NCBI GenBank assembly: GCA_003248775.1
Contig: QFQX01000081.1
Coordinates: forward strand, 1 to 9,214
DNA length: 9,214 nucleotides
DNA from: Shinella sp.
Lineage (GTDB): Bacteria; Pseudomonadota; Alphaproteobacteria; Rhizobiales; Rhizobiaceae
Direction of reading: 5' to 3'
Made by a program: the position numbers and the translations under genes. The notes beneath the pieces are model-generated. The model was not told where the DNA came from. It ran no database searches and was given only the letters and a program-made list of their open reading frames with translations. Of the stretch, positions 7,565 through 9,214 are shown piece after piece. The stretch's first letter is position 1. Every line of letters begins with the position of its first letter.

Positions 7565-7585
7565 CTTTTCGGCAGCGCCGAGGAG
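7565..7585 (+). promoter_or_regulatory. hairpin sequestering the RNase E Shine-Dalgarno
   Basis: CTTTTCGGC (7565-7573) pairs with GCCGAGGAG (7577-7585) around an AGC loop. All nine pairs form, two of them G-U. The right arm includes the whole AGGAG ribosome site at 7581-7585, 10 bases before ATG 7596. In RNA the left arm continues a U-rich run (UUUUCUUUU) of the kind RNase E cuts when single-stranded. A translation switch is an inference from this layout. Confidence 0.6.
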
Positions 7586-7595
7586 CACAGCTTAA

Positions 7596-9214
7596 ATGGC
7601 AGACAAAATGCTAATAGACGCGTCTCACGAAGAAGAGACGCGCGTCGTAGTCGTACGCGGTAACCGCATCGAAGAATTCGATTTCGAGTCGCAGCACAAG
7701 AAACAGATCAGAGGTAATATCTACCTCGCCAAGGTGACCCGGGTCGAACCCTCGCTGCAGGCGGCCTTTGTCGATTATGGCGGCAACCGTCACGGCTTCC
7801 TGGCATTCGCCGAAATCCATCCCGACTATTACCAGATCCCGCTTGCCGACCGACAGGCGCTGCTGCATGCAGAAGCGGAAGAACACCGCAAGGAAAACGA
7901 CGTCGAAGGCGACGAGCCGCAACCCGCTCCGATCGACCTCTCTACCCAGGATCAGCCAGATACCGGCATTGTATCTGTCATAGAGACGATAGAGGCCGCT
8001 GCGGCGGTCGAGGACGACCAGCCCGAAATCAAGACGGAAGAAGTCGCGGTGGAAGCCGTTGCCGAGGACGCGCCTGAAGCAAAGGCCAAGCCGAAGCGCG
8101 TGCGCAAACCCCGCGCCAAGAAGACCGCCGAACCGGAAGTGCAGGCTGCAGAAGCTTCGTCAGACGACGAAGGTGGCAGCGACACCATGGCGGCCATGGT
8201 CGACATGGACGAAATTTCCGAGGACGCCGACGGACGCCGCGGCCGTGATGACGATTTCGAAGATGACGACGACGATCACGTCGAAGAGAAGGAAGAGATC
8301 GAATCCGTCGGCGCCGAAGACGCCATGGAAGAGGTTCCGGACCGGATCGTACGCAAGCCCCGCAAGCAGTATCGCATCCAGGAAGTGATCAAGCGCCGGC
8401 AGATCCTGCTGGTTCAGGTCGCCAAGGAAGAGCGCGGCAACAAGGGCGCGGCTCTGACCACCTACCTTTCGCTCGCCGGCCGTTACTCGGTTCTGATGCC
8501 GAACACCGCGCGCGGCGGCGGCATTTCCCGCAAGATCACCAATCCGCAGGACCGCAAGCGCCTGAAGGAAATCGCCCGAGGCCTCGAAGTGCCGCAGGGC
8601 ATGGGCGTCATCCTGCGCACCGCCGGCGCCAATCGCACCAAGGTCGAGATCAAGCGCGACTTCGAATACCTGATGCGTTTGTGGGAAAACGTCCGCACGC
8701 TGACGCTGAACTCCACAGCCCCTTGCTTGGTTTACGAGGAAGGCTCGCTGATCAAGCGCTCGATCCGCGACCTTTATAACAAGGACATCAGCGAGGTTAT
8801 CGTTGCCGGCGAGGAAGGCTATCGCGAAGCGAAAGACTTCATGAAGATGCTGATGCCGAGCCACGCCAAGGTGGTTCAGCCCTATCGCGATCTTCACCCG
8901 ATCTTCTCGCGTTCGGGCATCGAGGCGCAGCTCGACCGCATGCTGCAGCCGCAGGTAACGCTGAAGTCCGGTGGCTACATCATCATCAACCAGACGGAAG
9001 CGCTGGTTGCGATCGACGTCAACTCGGGTCGCTCGACCCGGGAATACTCGATCGAAGACACCGCCTTGCAGACGAACCTCGAAGCAGCGGAAGAAGTTGC
9101 GCGCCAGTTGCGCCTGCGCGACCTTGCCGGCCTGATCGTCATCGACTTCATCGACATGGAAGAAAAGCGCAACAACCGCGCCGTCGAGAAGAAGCTCAAG
9201 GATTGCCTGAAGAA
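7596..9214 (+). CDS. rne: ribonuclease E, N-terminal catalytic part, cut by window end
   Basis: RNase E is the single-strand endonuclease that starts most mRNA decay and processes rRNA and tRNA precursors, usually as scaffold of a degradosome. The window holds the first 539 codons; the Zn-link, small domain and C-terminal scaffold lie beyond. Residues 38-82 are the first half of the S1 domain (RGNIYLAKVTRVEPSLQAAFVDYGGNRHGFLAFAEI is its core); residues from about 93 to 250 are a charged, low-complexity insertion; S1 resumes at about 258 (QYRIQEVIKRRQILLVQVAKEE). The RNase H-like and 5'-sensor parts follow. The DNase I-like catalytic site shows Asp474 (LVAIDVNSGRST) and Asp517 (LIVIDFIDM), spaced 43 residues as E. 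coli Asp303 and Asp346 are. ATG 7596 is chosen for AGGAG 10 bases upstream; ATG 7608 would be too far. The protein is most likely RNase E, with RNase G excluded by the insertion and position numbering. Confidence 0.96.
   Translation, partial: MADKMLIDASHEEETRVVVVRGNRIEEFDFESQHKKQIRGNIYLAKVTRVEPSLQAAFVDYGGNRHGFLAFAEIHPDYYQIPLADRQALLHAEAEEHRKENDVEGDEPQPAPIDLSTQDQPDTGIVSVIETIEAAAAVEDDQPEIKTEEVAVEAVAEDAPEAKAKPKRVRKPRAKKTAEPEVQAAEASSDDEGGSDTMAAMVDMDEISEDADGRRGRDDDFEDDDDDHVEEKEEIESVGAEDAMEEVPDRIVRKPRKQYRIQEVIKRRQILLVQVAKEERGNKGAALTTYLSLAGRYSVLMPNTARGGGISRKITNPQDRKRLKEIARGLEVPQGMGVILRTAGANRTKVEIKRDFEYLMRLWENVRTLTLNSTAPCLVYEEGSLIKRSIRDLYNKDISEVIVAGEEGYREAKDFMKMLMPSHAKVVQPYRDLHPIFSRSGIEAQLDRMLQPQVTLKSGGYIIINQTEALVAIDVNSGRSTREYSIEDTALQTNLEAAEEVARQLRLRDLAGLIVIDFIDMEEKRNNRAVEKKLKDCLK

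Larger units (their letters stand above)
6940..7595. other. noncoding region between divergent amidase and RNase E genes
   Basis: About 650 bases hold no gene I can support. It must contain the divergent promoters and most of it is probably the RNase E leader. The best plus-strand promoter match I see is TTGCTA at 7130-7135 and TACAAC at 7153-7158, 17 bases apart, each four of six to consensus, which is weak. A CTATAT at 7500-7505 resembles the alphaproteobacterial -10 but has no -35 at the right distance. Small hairpins occur at 7316-7328 (GGTGG ATT CCACC), 7333-7347 (GCTCT/AGAGC) and 7353-7363, then a nine-codon ORF at 7371 and a hairpin over the RNase E ribosome site. Weak frames such as 7093-7353 on the minus strand look like chance. 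Confidence 0.6.

Overview
The window looks like the chromosome of an alphaproteobacterium, most likely a Rhizobiaceae member (Rhizobium/Agrobacterium type). The evidence is the GC-rich coding, the 257-residue NAD kinase, the RNase E whose S1 domain is split by a long charged insertion, and the run rne / amidase / PBP1a / prfB, which I recall as a conserved order in this family. This assignment rests on recognition of the proteins, not on a database search. The region is core housekeeping; I see no insertion sequence, phage gene, CRISPR array, toxin-antitoxin pair or defence island.

Layout. Positions 30-105 hold a tRNA-Thr(UGU) on the minus strand. Divergent from it on the plus strand are an NAD kinase gene (273-1046) and, 10 bases later, a small exported protein of unknown function (1057-1593). 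A perfect 11-bp hairpin at 1684-1710 separates these from a convergent minus-strand block: an N-acetylmuramoyl-L-alanine amidase (5644-6915), penicillin-binding protein 1a (2966-5422) and peptide chain release factor 2 (1734-2862). On the plus strand, after a noncoding stretch of about 650 bases, RNase E starts at 7596 and runs off the window end.

How the genes relate. The amidase and PBP1a both act on periplasmic peptidoglycan, one cutting stem peptides from glycan chains and the other polymerising and cross-linking. prfB, downstream of them, ends translation at UGA and UAA. It is not one open frame: 23 codons end in an in-frame UGA inside the classical RF2 frameshift signal (AGGAGG, CAT, CTTTGAC), and a +1 shift is needed to make the 375-residue protein. 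An annotation that starts prfB in the second frame would lose its N-terminus. RNase E, the main mRNA-decay endonuclease, has a long leader whose last element is a 9-bp hairpin that pairs the whole Shine-Dalgarno sequence.

The points most worth a second look are control elements: the prfB frameshift, the RNase E ribosome-site hairpin, and a tiny leader ORF with a TAATG junction in the RNase E leader. I found no convincing new multi-gene system.
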